Made by a program: the position numbers and the translations under genes. A stretch of DNA of 64,000 nt from Xiphophorus maculatus (Eukaryota; Chordata; Actinopteri; Cyprinodontiformes; Poeciliidae). The stretch is taken from contig NC_036446.1 of the NCBI RefSeq assembly GCF_002775205.1, positions 1,210,272 through 1,274,271 on the forward strand, given 5' to 3'. The notes under the pieces were generated by a model, which was given only the letters and a program-made list of their open reading frames with translations, searched no databases and was not told the origin of the DNA. Positions 23,601 through 35,600 of this stretch are shown here, one piece after another (within the stretch, counting starts at the first letter, position 1; the number at the start of each line of letters is the position of its first letter).

Positions 23601-26600
23601 CTGCAGGGAGAGGTGGACGGCAGGGACCAGCAGATCAAGGTCAGCAGGTCCTTTCTCTACCGTCAAACCAAACCAATGAACAGGAAAAATCGAGTTTGTG
23701 ACCCTCTGGTTACCTTAAGGGAAATGGCATCAATAAATGTGTACCCCGTAAATTTGTTCTTACACTTTCATAAATGTAAGAATCTGTAATGTACCTGCTT
23801 CATCATCGTTATCGTCCCATTTTTGTCTTTTTTTAATGTGTTGACCTCAAAAGTTTCGACACTCCTTACAAATAAAAATCAGACTAATGTATCATGAATG
23901 TTTATTAATCCCTCAGTCCAGTGCAAACACACGATGTCGCTCCAGACAGATTGATATAGACTGATAACTGGACTCATCCTGAACACACGGTGGTGGCAGC
24001 ATGATGCTGTGGGGACAGGAAGGCTGGTCAGAGCTGATGGTTCCCCCTCCATCATCCACCCTGAACACACAGCTGGAGATGATATGGGACGGCTTAGATC
24101 CAAGCAGATCCATGTGTTGGAATGGCCTAGTCAAAGTACAAAATAAATCTGTGGCAAGACTTGACAACTGTTTAGAGACATTTAAAGGAAGATTGAGAAA
24201 AATTTTCAAAGCCCAACAGACCAGCAGCTGCACCTGTAGGGACAGGAGCTCAAAGTGTTCACTGAGAAGGTCTGAATGCTTTTCACATTTTTATTTATTT
24301 ATTTAATATATATATACTTTTATTTCATCTTTATTTTTTATATTTTTATATATTTTACATGTTTTTATTTTATGCATTTTTTAATTGTAGCATATTTATT
24401 TTTATTTTACTTGTATATATATTCATTTAATTTTGAAATTTTTATTTTATTTTAATTAAAAAATATTTAATTAACCTTTTTTTCATTAGTAATTTTTATT
24501 TTAAAAATCATTTTCCTTCCACATCAGAATCTTTTTATACTTTTTTCTGCTTCTTGCTCATCAAATCCTGATAAAATAAATCTTTGGTTTCTTGTTACAA
24601 AGTGAATAAATGTAGAAAGGTTCCCGCGGTCTGAATACTTTGGCTCCTGTTGTCACGTTGTGTCGGTTCTGTCTGACCCGACAGGAGCTGACGGAGCGAC
24701 TCCAGCGGCTGCAGGTGGAGCGGGAGAGCCTGGAGTCCAAGATGGAGGCGGAGAAGCACGTGATGCGAGCGCAGCTGCGGGACCTGATGGAGAAGCACCA
24801 GGTGGAGCTGCAGCAGCTGAGCGCGCAGCATCTGGACCAGATGGAGCGACTGCAGACGGAGCTGCTGGGGCAGCTGGAGGAGCGCCGCACAGCCTCGCCT
24901 GCAGTGGCGCCACCTGTCTGCAAGGAGGCCTCAGGAACCGGAAACCTGCCGACAGATCCGGCCTCCGTCCAGAGGATGGCAGAGCTGGAAGGTTGTAGTT
25001 AATTTTACTGGTGACATGTGGAACATTTCTGGTTGGTTTTATGGTTTCTGATAATTTAGTTAGTTTTCTGTTTTCTTTCAGCTCAAGCAAAGCAAAAAAC
25101 GGTAGAGGCCAGCAGGTCAGAGGCCAAGTTCCTGAAAATGAAAGCTTGGTCCAAGTCTCGGATCCGACAGCTGGAAGAGGAGCTGAAGAAAAGCCAGGTG
25201 AGTTTTAGCGTCCAGATCCAAATGCTTCGTCTGCAGCAGCTGCAGTGAAACTCATTTCAATGAGGCGATTTCAAGGTTTGGAAAGTGTTTTAATTTCTGT
25301 TCAGCTGAGCAATAAAGTGCAATCCAAAAGTGATTACAGCCTAAAGTTGGGAAATATTATTTACAGTTGAAACCAGATATTTAAAACGCCTAATAAAAGA
25401 CACAGGCACATTTTTCTCACTAACTGTTGTCAGACCAGGCAGGTGTGTGAGACATTTCAGGACAGAAAATATTGTTACATTTCAGTTAGTTTATCTTGTC
25501 CCTGGTGTAGAATGTATGTTACTATCACAAGACATTATTAATACTAATAAACTATATAATAGTGAATTGAAGATTTCATTTGATTTGTTTTCATTTCCAA
25601 AGTTTGGAGAAGGAAAAGCTGCAAATTTGCCTTTAAACTACTTGAAACTTGAAAATGTTTCTGTGGATAAATATGTGAACCCTGTAAAATGGAGCGGATG
25701 AAAGTAAAACGTCTGTTTTCTGCTTCCTGTAAGGCTGGCGCTGCTCCTCCGGACCTGACGGCGCTCCGGGGTCGGATCACGGCTCTGGAGGAGGAGAGGG
25801 AGGAAAACCAGTGGAAGGTGGATCAGTACGAGGAGCTGAAAGCGAAGAGCGGTAAGGAAACCGAACCCTGTGATTTTCCTCCGACTGGAGGCCGCGGCCG
25901 TGAACGTCTGGCCGTTTCCTGTCAGAAATGCTGGAGGCGAAGCTGGTGGTGTACGAGGAGCAGCAGAGGACGCTGCAGGCCGAGCTGGAGCAGTTCACCA
26001 AGAGGGCGGCCTCCCAGGTCAGCACCGCTTCCCCCCGCCTTCACCTGCCGCGTCCCGACCTGCTCCTCACCGGGTCTACCCTCTGTCTGCAGGCCAGCGA
26101 GTCCGGCAGCACCGACGACACCCAGAGCAAGGTGCTGGAGTGGCAGGAGATGGTGGCGGAGGCGGCGAGCGCCCGGGGCCGCGTCCGGGAGGAACGGGAG
26201 GAGAGGGCGGCCATGGCGCTGCGGATCAGCCACATGGAGGAGGAGCGAGAGGGTGAGACAGCAGCTGCAGGATAGGAACCAGAACCGGATCCTTCTGCTC
26301 ATCCGCTCACCTCACGCACACCTAATCTGCTCCGTCGTCCTTCATAACGCAGCAACTCTCATGTTTTTATTTTAGTCTCATTAAAGCCAGATTCACCTCT
26401 ATAAAGCACATGTCTAACTAAATCTGGCCCGCCAAAGCTTTTTATGTTTTTATTTATTTGACCTTTATTTTTATCCTGGTAAAATGGATAAAAATCCCTT
26501 TTAATTGAGAAGTTAATCAACTAAAAACCTCTCTGATAAGGACTCCTCTTTGTCAGGGAGTCCTGGCCAAGAGGCAGCAACAAATACAACACAAAAAAAC

Positions 26601-29600
26601 ACAGACACCAAACTACGTCAATCAGTCCCTCCAGGTTTTTGCAAAAATTTATGCAAAAAATCAGCTGGTTCTTTTTATCTCGGTAATACATAGTTGTGAG
26701 ATTTTTGCAAATCTTTTTTTTTTTTTTGCCAAAAATGCCTTAAAACTTTGTGTTTGGAGCTGAAACGGTTAATAAGATTCATTGTGATTAATTGATTACA
26801 GAAATAATTGTCTAATTTAGTAATCAATTAATTATCTCGAATACACAGATTCTAAAAAATAGCAAAAAAACTAAACAAAGAAATGGCATTTAATATATGT
26901 ACATATATTAATATTTAATTTATGTAAAGAAAACCTTTTACTGTAAATGTTTTCCATCCAGAGCTCCTCCAGTTTGAGCTTCAACTGGTTCAAGTTATGT
27001 AAGAAAATATGAAGCACCTTTTGCTATTGTTGTATTTTAGACAATATAATATTTATTTTCTTATTTTAATAAAGGAATTGTTTATTTTCCTCTTTTAGTG
27101 TATTTTTCATATTGAGTAAAAAATTCTGCAGAATGTGGCAATTTCTTTATCTGATTAATCGTCCGAATAACTGATAGAATTGATTCCTTAAATATTTGGT
27201 AGTTGCAGTTCTAAATGGGTTTAAGTGACTCTAACTCCCACCTGTAGGTGGCAGTATTTCTTGGTCCCTCAGTCTAAATTACATTTCTAAATTAGCACCA
27301 CAAAACTTGTGATTTGCCAAAAATCACAACAACAGTCGTGAAATCCTGGATGGACTGATCAGTGTGAAAAGATGTTAAATATGGTTTAATTTTAAGAAGT
27401 ACTTAATGAAGACACATCTATTTATTAATATTTTAACAGTTTAATAATGGGTTTTATCAAAACGTTCTGGCCCTTTAAGGACATTCATGACCTTAATTTG
27501 ACCCAAAATGAAGATGAGTTTGACGCCTGCAGGTTCAGTCCAGCTGCAGCCATCGTGTCTCAATGAGCCCAAAGTCTGTGGAGTTTTTTTGTGTTTCTTT
27601 CCCCTGTTGTCTGACTGAACATCACTTTCTGTTTCTTTATTTCCCCTGTCCTCGCCGTCATCATGTGGGAGATCTGAGTTAGCGTGCGCTGCCTCCCGTC
27701 TCGCGGACCGCCTCCCTCTCCGGCCCCCTGCTCCGGGGATGGGAGCAGCCACTCAGAACCGTTTCCCATCAGTTTTGTGCATGCAGGCTCCTCCACCTCC
27801 AGCGCAGCTCCTGCTCCCTGCACTGCCTGCGGCTCCTCTCAGCTTTACAGGGTTGAGCTTCAGCCAGTGCAGAGACGGGCCGCGCTGCAGAGTCTGTCGT
27901 TTAGTTTCCTCTGTTTTTACACCTTTTCCCCTCTCTTCTTGTCCTCTGTGCCAGTTTTTCTGTTGGTCTGGAGTCTAATGGTTGCGCTGCAGCAGTGGTG
28001 TCCTGGTCTCAGCTTCAGCTCAGTGTTTGGGAAGATTTGCACTAACTGAGGAGTAAAATGCTTCAGGCGGAGATCCTTCACTCTCATCCTTACTAACAGG
28101 CAGATTGGTGTTTAATTGATGCATTATCAGTTACTGAGGACCAAATATTGTCTGATATAAAAGTAATTAAGAGTAAGAGGCCACAGGTTTTAAACTTACT
28201 GCATCACTGGGGTGTGTGTTCTGTTCTAACATGCAGACTATGCCTTGAAAAACTTTCTCTGATATTTTTTACACTTCAGATACTGTATTTAATGTATCTT
28301 ATTGTTAATCTGTGTGACAGACCAACACAAAACTTAACACAAATACATGATTTCCACCTCTTTTACATTTAAAAATCAGAAATGTCATGTAATTGTATTC
28401 TGGCTCCTTTACTCTGATAACTTTCAAGAAAATCTGTGCAACCATCAGAAATTATTGAAAGATCTACACAGAACCAAACAGAATGAGATCCCAAACTTAT
28501 TCTCACATTATTATAACTTTATTCACATAATATTACAACTTTATTTTAGTATTATGACTTTGTTCTTGTAATATTACAACTTCTCATAAATTACAAAGTT
28601 ATTCTTGTATCATTAAAGTTTTATTCTCGTAATAATTTTCTTCTTACTCTGGGCCTAACGCTCCGTCGTAAATTAACGGATCTACTGGGTCTGATCACGC
28701 TCCATCCATCCATCCATCCAAACTCTGGATGTACCTGTTAGTGTGAGCTCTATCTCAGGTGTATCTGATGGCTACTTTCTGAAAAACACAGAATGAGAAG
28801 GCCATGTTGGTGGCAGCATCATGCTGTGGGAAGTTCCCTTTTCTTCAATAATCTTCCAACAAAAAAAAAAAAAAGATTTGGGGAAAAATATGCAAAGCTG
28901 CTGGAGTCAACTGCATCCAATGGTGGTGCTTGAATAGATTGACGTGGAGAGTTGAACATAGAAGCACTCCACACTTTTAAGATTTTTATTGTGAATTAAT
29001 TGGAAGCGTTGCATCGTTTTCTCTCCTTTTGATAAACCTGCATTACTTTGTGTTGGTCAGTCACATAAAATCCCTGAGATAAACTGGAGTTGGGTTGAAG
29101 TGGAGTCGGTTCTGACCCTCCCAGGACTGAATCGCTTTGCCTCATCGGATTTTGGGAACTTTCCATGTCTTCCTAACTCTGCTTGCTGTGCACACACTAA
29201 TCAGCGCTGAACACACTGTGTCCCCTCTCTGCTTCACCCTCTGCTTGGAGCTGCCCTCCACCTTTTCTCCCCCTCCACCCACCAAGCAGCCTGTCTGCAC
29301 AAAACGGATGGGACCGTCTGCGGTGATCAGTTCGGACGCCGCCCTGCTTCCGTCCTGAGGAACCCTCTCAGATCTGCACAGATTTCACGTTTTCAGCGAT
29401 GAAGCGTTGGCTTTTAAATGTGACTCATAAAGACGGGCTCTGTCCTTCCTCCCACTGCCACTCCGTCTCCCACATGTTTGAATGCTGTTTTCCTTTGCAA
29501 TGCAAATTAGGTGTGCATGGCTTTGAGCAGTGTGTGTCTCTTCATGAAGTGTTGCAGACATAGAAATCCATATTTTTCTCCATCCCTGATTCTTTCACCT

Positions 29601-32600
29601 CTCCTCTTCGCTCAGTGTTTCCACTCCTAGAAAAAGCTTTTCTGTGTGTGATTTCCATATTCTTCACCACCAACACCATCAACATCGTCACGCTTCTGCT
29701 CCTCTGTCCAGTCCACTTTAATGTTCACTTCCATCCACAAACTCGTCCTCCCCTTTTCCCCTGTGGCACAAAACTGATTGAGGATGACTGGTTCTTTCCT
29801 GGCTGCTCCGATCCAGCTCTGGCCACCCGGCAGCAGGAGTTGGAGGAGGAGCTGGCTCAAGCTCGGGGGCTGGGCCGACCCGGGGCCAAGAAGCTGCTAG
29901 CTCCGGCCCATCGAAGCCTGCAGGTTGGTGTGAACTCAATTTATTCTTTTTAAATGAATATATTTTTTCTTGCCTTTTGATTTTTTTTGTTTATTAATAA
30001 TTATTTAATCTTTAAAATTAAATGTTTAATAAAATAAAATTAAAAGTATTAGAAATATCTTATTTTTAAATAAATTATTATTAACTATAATTAATAATAT
30101 GAGATATTAATACTTATTTTGGAATTTTTTTTATCTTAGAGGGGCAATATTATGTATTTTCCAGGCAGATAGTTCTATTTTATAGCACACTCAAGCAGCT
30201 ACAGAATGTTACATACATGGAGCTCTGTTAACCTTTAACAACGTTTTCCCCAGTTTTTCCCAGTTTTTCCCAGTTTTCCCCAGTTTTTCCCAGTTTTTCC
30301 CAGTTTTTCCCAGTTTTTCTCAGTTTTCCCCAGTTTTCCCCAGTTTTTCCCAGTTTTTCTCAGTTTTCCCCAGTTTTTCCCAGTTTTTCTCAGCTCCTTT
30401 TATGACCTTTAAGATTTAAATCTGTAAACTTTAAATGGGGAAAAAAGCTGCAAGTTGCTGCTGATCAGATGCATGGATTAACTGATTCTGCTCCAGCTGG
30501 AAACACAACAGAGATGTTGGAGAAGCAACAGTCTGGGAAGGGTCAAAGGTCATCTCCAAATTGCCTGTCCATCGTTCTGCAGAGAGGAAGATTATTCCCC
30601 AAAGGAAAACCTCTCAGACAGCCGGCAGTCTTCTCAGGACTGGATGTCCCACCACCATCTCTCATGCTATAGGCCTCAGTTAGCGGGGTCAAGGTCAAAG
30701 GTCACGACTCTGAGCCAGTATGGCTGCTAGAAAGGGTAAAAGGAGAAAGCCTCTCTCGAAGTAAGATGGCAAAGCTGCATCTGGATGAAGGACGTGTTGG
30801 ACCATGAAGGAAGAAACCGAACCCAGCAGATCAGCCTAAACTCATTATCACCTGTGGAGCACGGTGGTGGAGGGTTGATGGTGTGGGCTTGCTTTGCAGC
30901 CACACAGTGGAGTGGATTTTTAATATAAACATTCTGTGTTTAGGAGGATTTTGAGTTTGACGGACAGGCGTCCTTCCAGAACCCCGGCAGAACCTCGGAG
31001 AGCACGACCCCGATGGAGGGAGAGAACATGGGAGGTTGGTGGCCCGAGTTCAGTACTCCTGACACAGGTGTGAGACCCGCGAGGCAGCTTTCCGCCGGCA
31101 TGCACTCAGTCACCTGCACTGTGGGAAGCTTCAGTTTCCTTTGGGTAGTTTTGTTTTATCCATAACACCATGTTGGACTCCTGGCTGTTCATTCCCCGTC
31201 TGGCCTGGTAAAAACCACTGGGATCTCTGGTTTTTGTGTTTTTTTGGTTTACAGAGCTCTGCTGTGGCAGTCGGCGCAGTCGTCTGCCTCATCATATCAT
31301 GAGTTCTAAGATTTTAATTTCTCAGACACGTGCATGCTGGTTGAGCTGGCTAGTGTTTGTCAGTGTGTCTCAGTTAAAGTGAGATCATTATGAATGTGGG
31401 TGGAAAGATGTCGTCCATCTGCGGTAAGTTTGGTGTTTTTTGGCGTTTCTGCACGATTTCCTCCCATTTTGTTTCTAATGTTTCTCCTTCACCTGCTTCC
31501 AGGTTTGTTTTACTCACAGAACCAAAGATTACATCAGTTTTTATCTCCAAATGGTCGATTACAGAAAATGCACTTTCAATACTAAATTTTTAATATATTT
31601 TTCAGATTGAAAACTGATGTAATTTTTGGTGATTTAAAAGAAACAAACTTAAATGTTGTTTTCTTCACCTGAATAAAACATGTTCCTCCCAGGATGCTGA
31701 CATTCCTACCCTTTTAAAATCAAAGTGGTAGATATGTTAATGTGGATTCATTAATGAGAAATTATTAAATAAACAGTATTTATTATGTTTTACAACCCTT
31801 AACCTATACATTTTATTTGTGATTTATTTAATTCTTAAGATTAAATAAATGTTTATGAAAATAAAATTAGATAGTTAGTTTAAAAAATGTTTTAAATAAT
31901 TATAATTATTTATTCTGAAACTAATATATTTTTTCTGCCTTTGGTTTAAAATTTTTAATGATTTGTTTAATTTTTAAATCTAAATTATAATTAAGATTTA
32001 AAATTATAAATCTTAATTTATAAACTGTATAAACTACAGTTTATAAAAATAAAATTAAAAATATTAGAAAATAGGTATGCAATTATAATGAATTTAAAAT
32101 TTACTTTTAAATTTACTTTGGTTATTTTAATGATTAAATTTTAAAATTTAATTATTAAATGTTTATAAAAATAAGTTTAAGTATTAGAATATCGATCACT
32201 TTTAAATATCGTTATTTCTATTTTTTTTATTATGAAATATTACCCTCTTGAAAATTAGATGACGCACCTCAAAGGGTTTTCCTTGAAACAAATATTATTT
32301 TACAATTTTAATTTTCTTTTCCTGCACATTTCTTTTCTACATTATCGTTTGGAAAATAATCTCAGTGAAGGAAGTTTTAGTTGTGATGCACTTGCTCATG
32401 AAAGATGTTTATTCTCAGTCCATTTCCGACTCTAACTGTGTCTGCCGGCGGTTGCAGACGGGTTGCGCTCCGTCGTGGAGGAGCTGGAGCTCGAGAGAAA
32501 CCAGCTGCAGGAGCAGATCCTGAGCCTGGAGGAGCGGTGCCAGGACCTGGAGGACCGGCTGCAGCTGCAGGCCCGGATAGAGGCGCTACAGGTACGCTCC

Positions 32601-35600
32601 TGCTCCCCGCATCGCAGCTTTACCTCTAACAACCGCTCACCTTCTTAAAGACCACCTTACACTGTGACCATATAACCGTCCCACTGAGGAATAAGTTGGT
32701 GAAATGACGAGTGAACTGCATGTTAAACCCTTCTAACACAGGTGACGTTTGATGTAGATGAAGAAGAGCAGCCATGTTGGGTTTCTCAGGTGTGTTGGGT
32801 CGCTCATGTTTGGTGTGCGCTGGAGGGCGCCTCTGGCGGTGGTGGCTAACGGTGTGGCTGGCGTGCGTGGTTAACCACAGACATGCAGAGCTGACGCGTC
32901 ATCATTACTGAACGTGGTCTGTGGCACAAGGTGGAAATGAGCTGAAATGTTCTCCACAAAACCTGCTTCAGCCAAACTACAAGCACATTTACAAAGGAAA
33001 TAGAAGAAAAGAGAAATGAGGGTTTCATACCCTGGAACAGGTTAGAACCAAACTTCACTGTGTTTTACTGGGATTGAATATGATAAACCAACACAGTGGA
33101 TCATTGTAAAGGAGATGGAAAGTTATGGCTTCCTATGTGGCAACCTGGATTTAACTTAATCTGTTTTCTCTTTAACTCTGACCAGCTTTGGGTCGGGTTC
33201 CCCACGTTGGGCTCCAATTATGTAGGAACTGAAAACACATACTGCTAAACCATAATTAACAATCTCTTCTTTGCTTTATATACCTTCATATGATAGGAAC
33301 TTGGACGTCCAGACCAGAAAAATCTATCTAAAGCTAAATATTTTGGTCTGTTAAATCAGTTACAATTTTTATTCTAAGACTCAGAAGTAGCTTCATGCAA
33401 ACTGTACAAAAACACAGATAAATACTTAGAAATAACTGAGTTTCTCCCAAACTGCAGTAGATTAAAGTAAAGTTTCTTATTGTGCCACTAAAGTATCAGA
33501 TGGATGAATAAAACTGAGTAAGATCCTTTAGTTTTTACTCTTTATCTTCTATTTCAACATTAAAGAGAAGTTTGCCTTCCTTTGTAAACACAAACGTCTT
33601 TATGCTTTTAAGAAATGCTGCTTTCCTTTAGGTCTGTTTGCTGTGCTGAAATTAAGATCCTGTGATCTTTATCGTAATTTGACCTTTTTCTTAATTATCT
33701 TCTTTGTCACCACAGAATGAGATGGAGAAACTGCAGAGCCAGCTGGCCAGCGTGCGCGGTCAGCACAGCAGAGACACCGAGAAACATCAGCTGCTGGTCA
33801 ACAGCCTCAGCGAGCAGCTCAAAGGGTAACACTGCTAACGGCTCAGGTTTCAGACAGAAAATGATACAACTGCTTTCCATATGGCATGGGCTGGTGTCTG
33901 ATCACTTTGAATAAAAATAGTTCAGGTTTACATTACTACTATAGTTACTCCAGGAAGACAGAATGACCATAAAAAGTTAGTTTTTTTGTCTGTGCAGGCT
34001 GACTGACACCCAGGAGAGCCTGCAAAGTTCCCTGATTGAGAAGGAGAACATTCTGGCCAAGACGTCTGAGAAGCTGGAGCTCATCGACAGCCTTAGAGAA
34101 ACGCTGAGCCAGAAGGAGATCCAGGTCAAAGAGCTCTCCGACAAACTCCTCCAGACCGAGCACAGCGTAAGAACCCAAGCTTTGCTTTTCCTCTCAGGAA
34201 CCAAGGCGTCTCCTCAGCCTTCAGCGTTCATGTTTGGATTCGTTCTTACAGCTGGAAAACGTGACGAAGAGACGCAGCAGCTCGGAGAAGCAGTGCTCTG
34301 AACTGAAAACTGAAGCTGCAGACCTGATTCAGAAGCTGAGTGCGCTGAAGGAGAAGGTGTGTCCTAGCAGAGCAAAAAACCCTCCATGCTTATCGAGTCC
34401 TCTGATAAAGATGAATCAATTCATCTTTCATCGCAGCTGCACCATTTCATGCTGGGAAGTTTAGGAAAGTCCAGTTTGAGTATTTTCCTCCTCGCTGTCA
34501 GTCGCTGGTTCAACCTTCAGATGGTTCAGAGTTTTGGTTCTGTCTTCAGCTCAGCCCTCAGCTTGTCAGAGGAAGGTGGATTTAATTTGTTTTGGATTAT
34601 TTCCTGCTGAAAGGCCCAACGACCCATTATCAGCTTCCTGCCAAATGTTTTATTAATGTTTATGAAAAGAAGCCCGCAGCATCATGGCTCCTCCTGGAGT
34701 TTTAGATCTTCGTCTCCACATGTTTACGTTTGTAATGGTTGGGCGGAAACTTTTTATTTTTTAATTTTTTTTGCATTCCGGTCTGTTTTGGCAAATCTAC
34801 AAAATTCTGTTTTAAATTTACAATAACATAAAGATCACTTTGTTTTCTAAAATAGCCACATGTTTCACTAAAATATTGCATGCTCAGTTATTTTTGGAGT
34901 TTTTAATAAAAATGACTGCATTTCCGTGGCTCTCTGGTGAAACGGTTTGGACATCAATGATCTAACGGTTGTTATGGCGACATGGTGACACCAACATGTC
35001 GGTCTGCAGCTTTAAACTCCCTGATTATTCCTCTGCTCATAGATTTGGGCAGATTTATCCCAGGAGGAATTGTCCTAAGCTGATTCTAACACACTCAGCT
35101 TTGTTTGATTAAAATGTTTTCCAGTCTTTCCAACTTTGAAGAAAGTTTCAAATCTAATTTATGATCTACAAAATCAGGAAATTAATAGTTTAAACTTAGT
35201 TAAAACTGCCTTTTTTGTATTTATATCATGATTATTGCTTCAGTCATAAATTACAATTTTTCAAACTTTTCGATATGAAATGATGCAGCTGCTGAAAAGG
35301 AGCGTTTGATTTCATAAATCCTTTCGGAGGTTCCAATAAATGAGGATGAAGACGTAATTTTGCACAAATAATTTGCTAATTTTAGTGTTTTTGTGTCATT
35401 TCTTGAATGAATTGAGCATAATAACTTAAAACTTATTTTTAAAACCATTTTCAGGCCCAAAAGCAAGAGGTTACCATAGAAACGCTCCAAGCGGAGCTGG
35501 ACCAGACCAGTGAGGAGCTGGACAAGCTGAACACGACTCACCTGGAAGAGCGAGCCCAACTGATCCACGACCTCCAGAGCTGCGAGCGGGAAATCGACAG

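Larger units (their letters stand above)
26253..29711 (+). other. Large golgb1 intron rich in repeats (possible missed exon)
   Basis: The intron holds a reverse copy of the repeat seen at 11636 (about 26455-26600), a possible hAT-like element (26623-27357), a period-22 AT repeat (about 28490-28640) and a Tc1-like remnant (28310-29085). I found no further coiled-coil exon, but a small exon could be hidden because the following exon is not well matched to giantin at its start. Confidence 0.5.

Noticed and set aside
24660-26302. Several overlapping long frames rich in Ala, Arg, Gly or Pro
   Set aside because: They are alternate-frame readings of GC-rich golgb1 exons at 24685-26252; only one frame matches giantin with consistent splice phases.
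27560-28049. GC-rich open frames in the large golgb1 intron
   Set aside because: I checked for a missed coiled-coil exon, but composition and splice sites do not fit and no giantin-like sequence is present.
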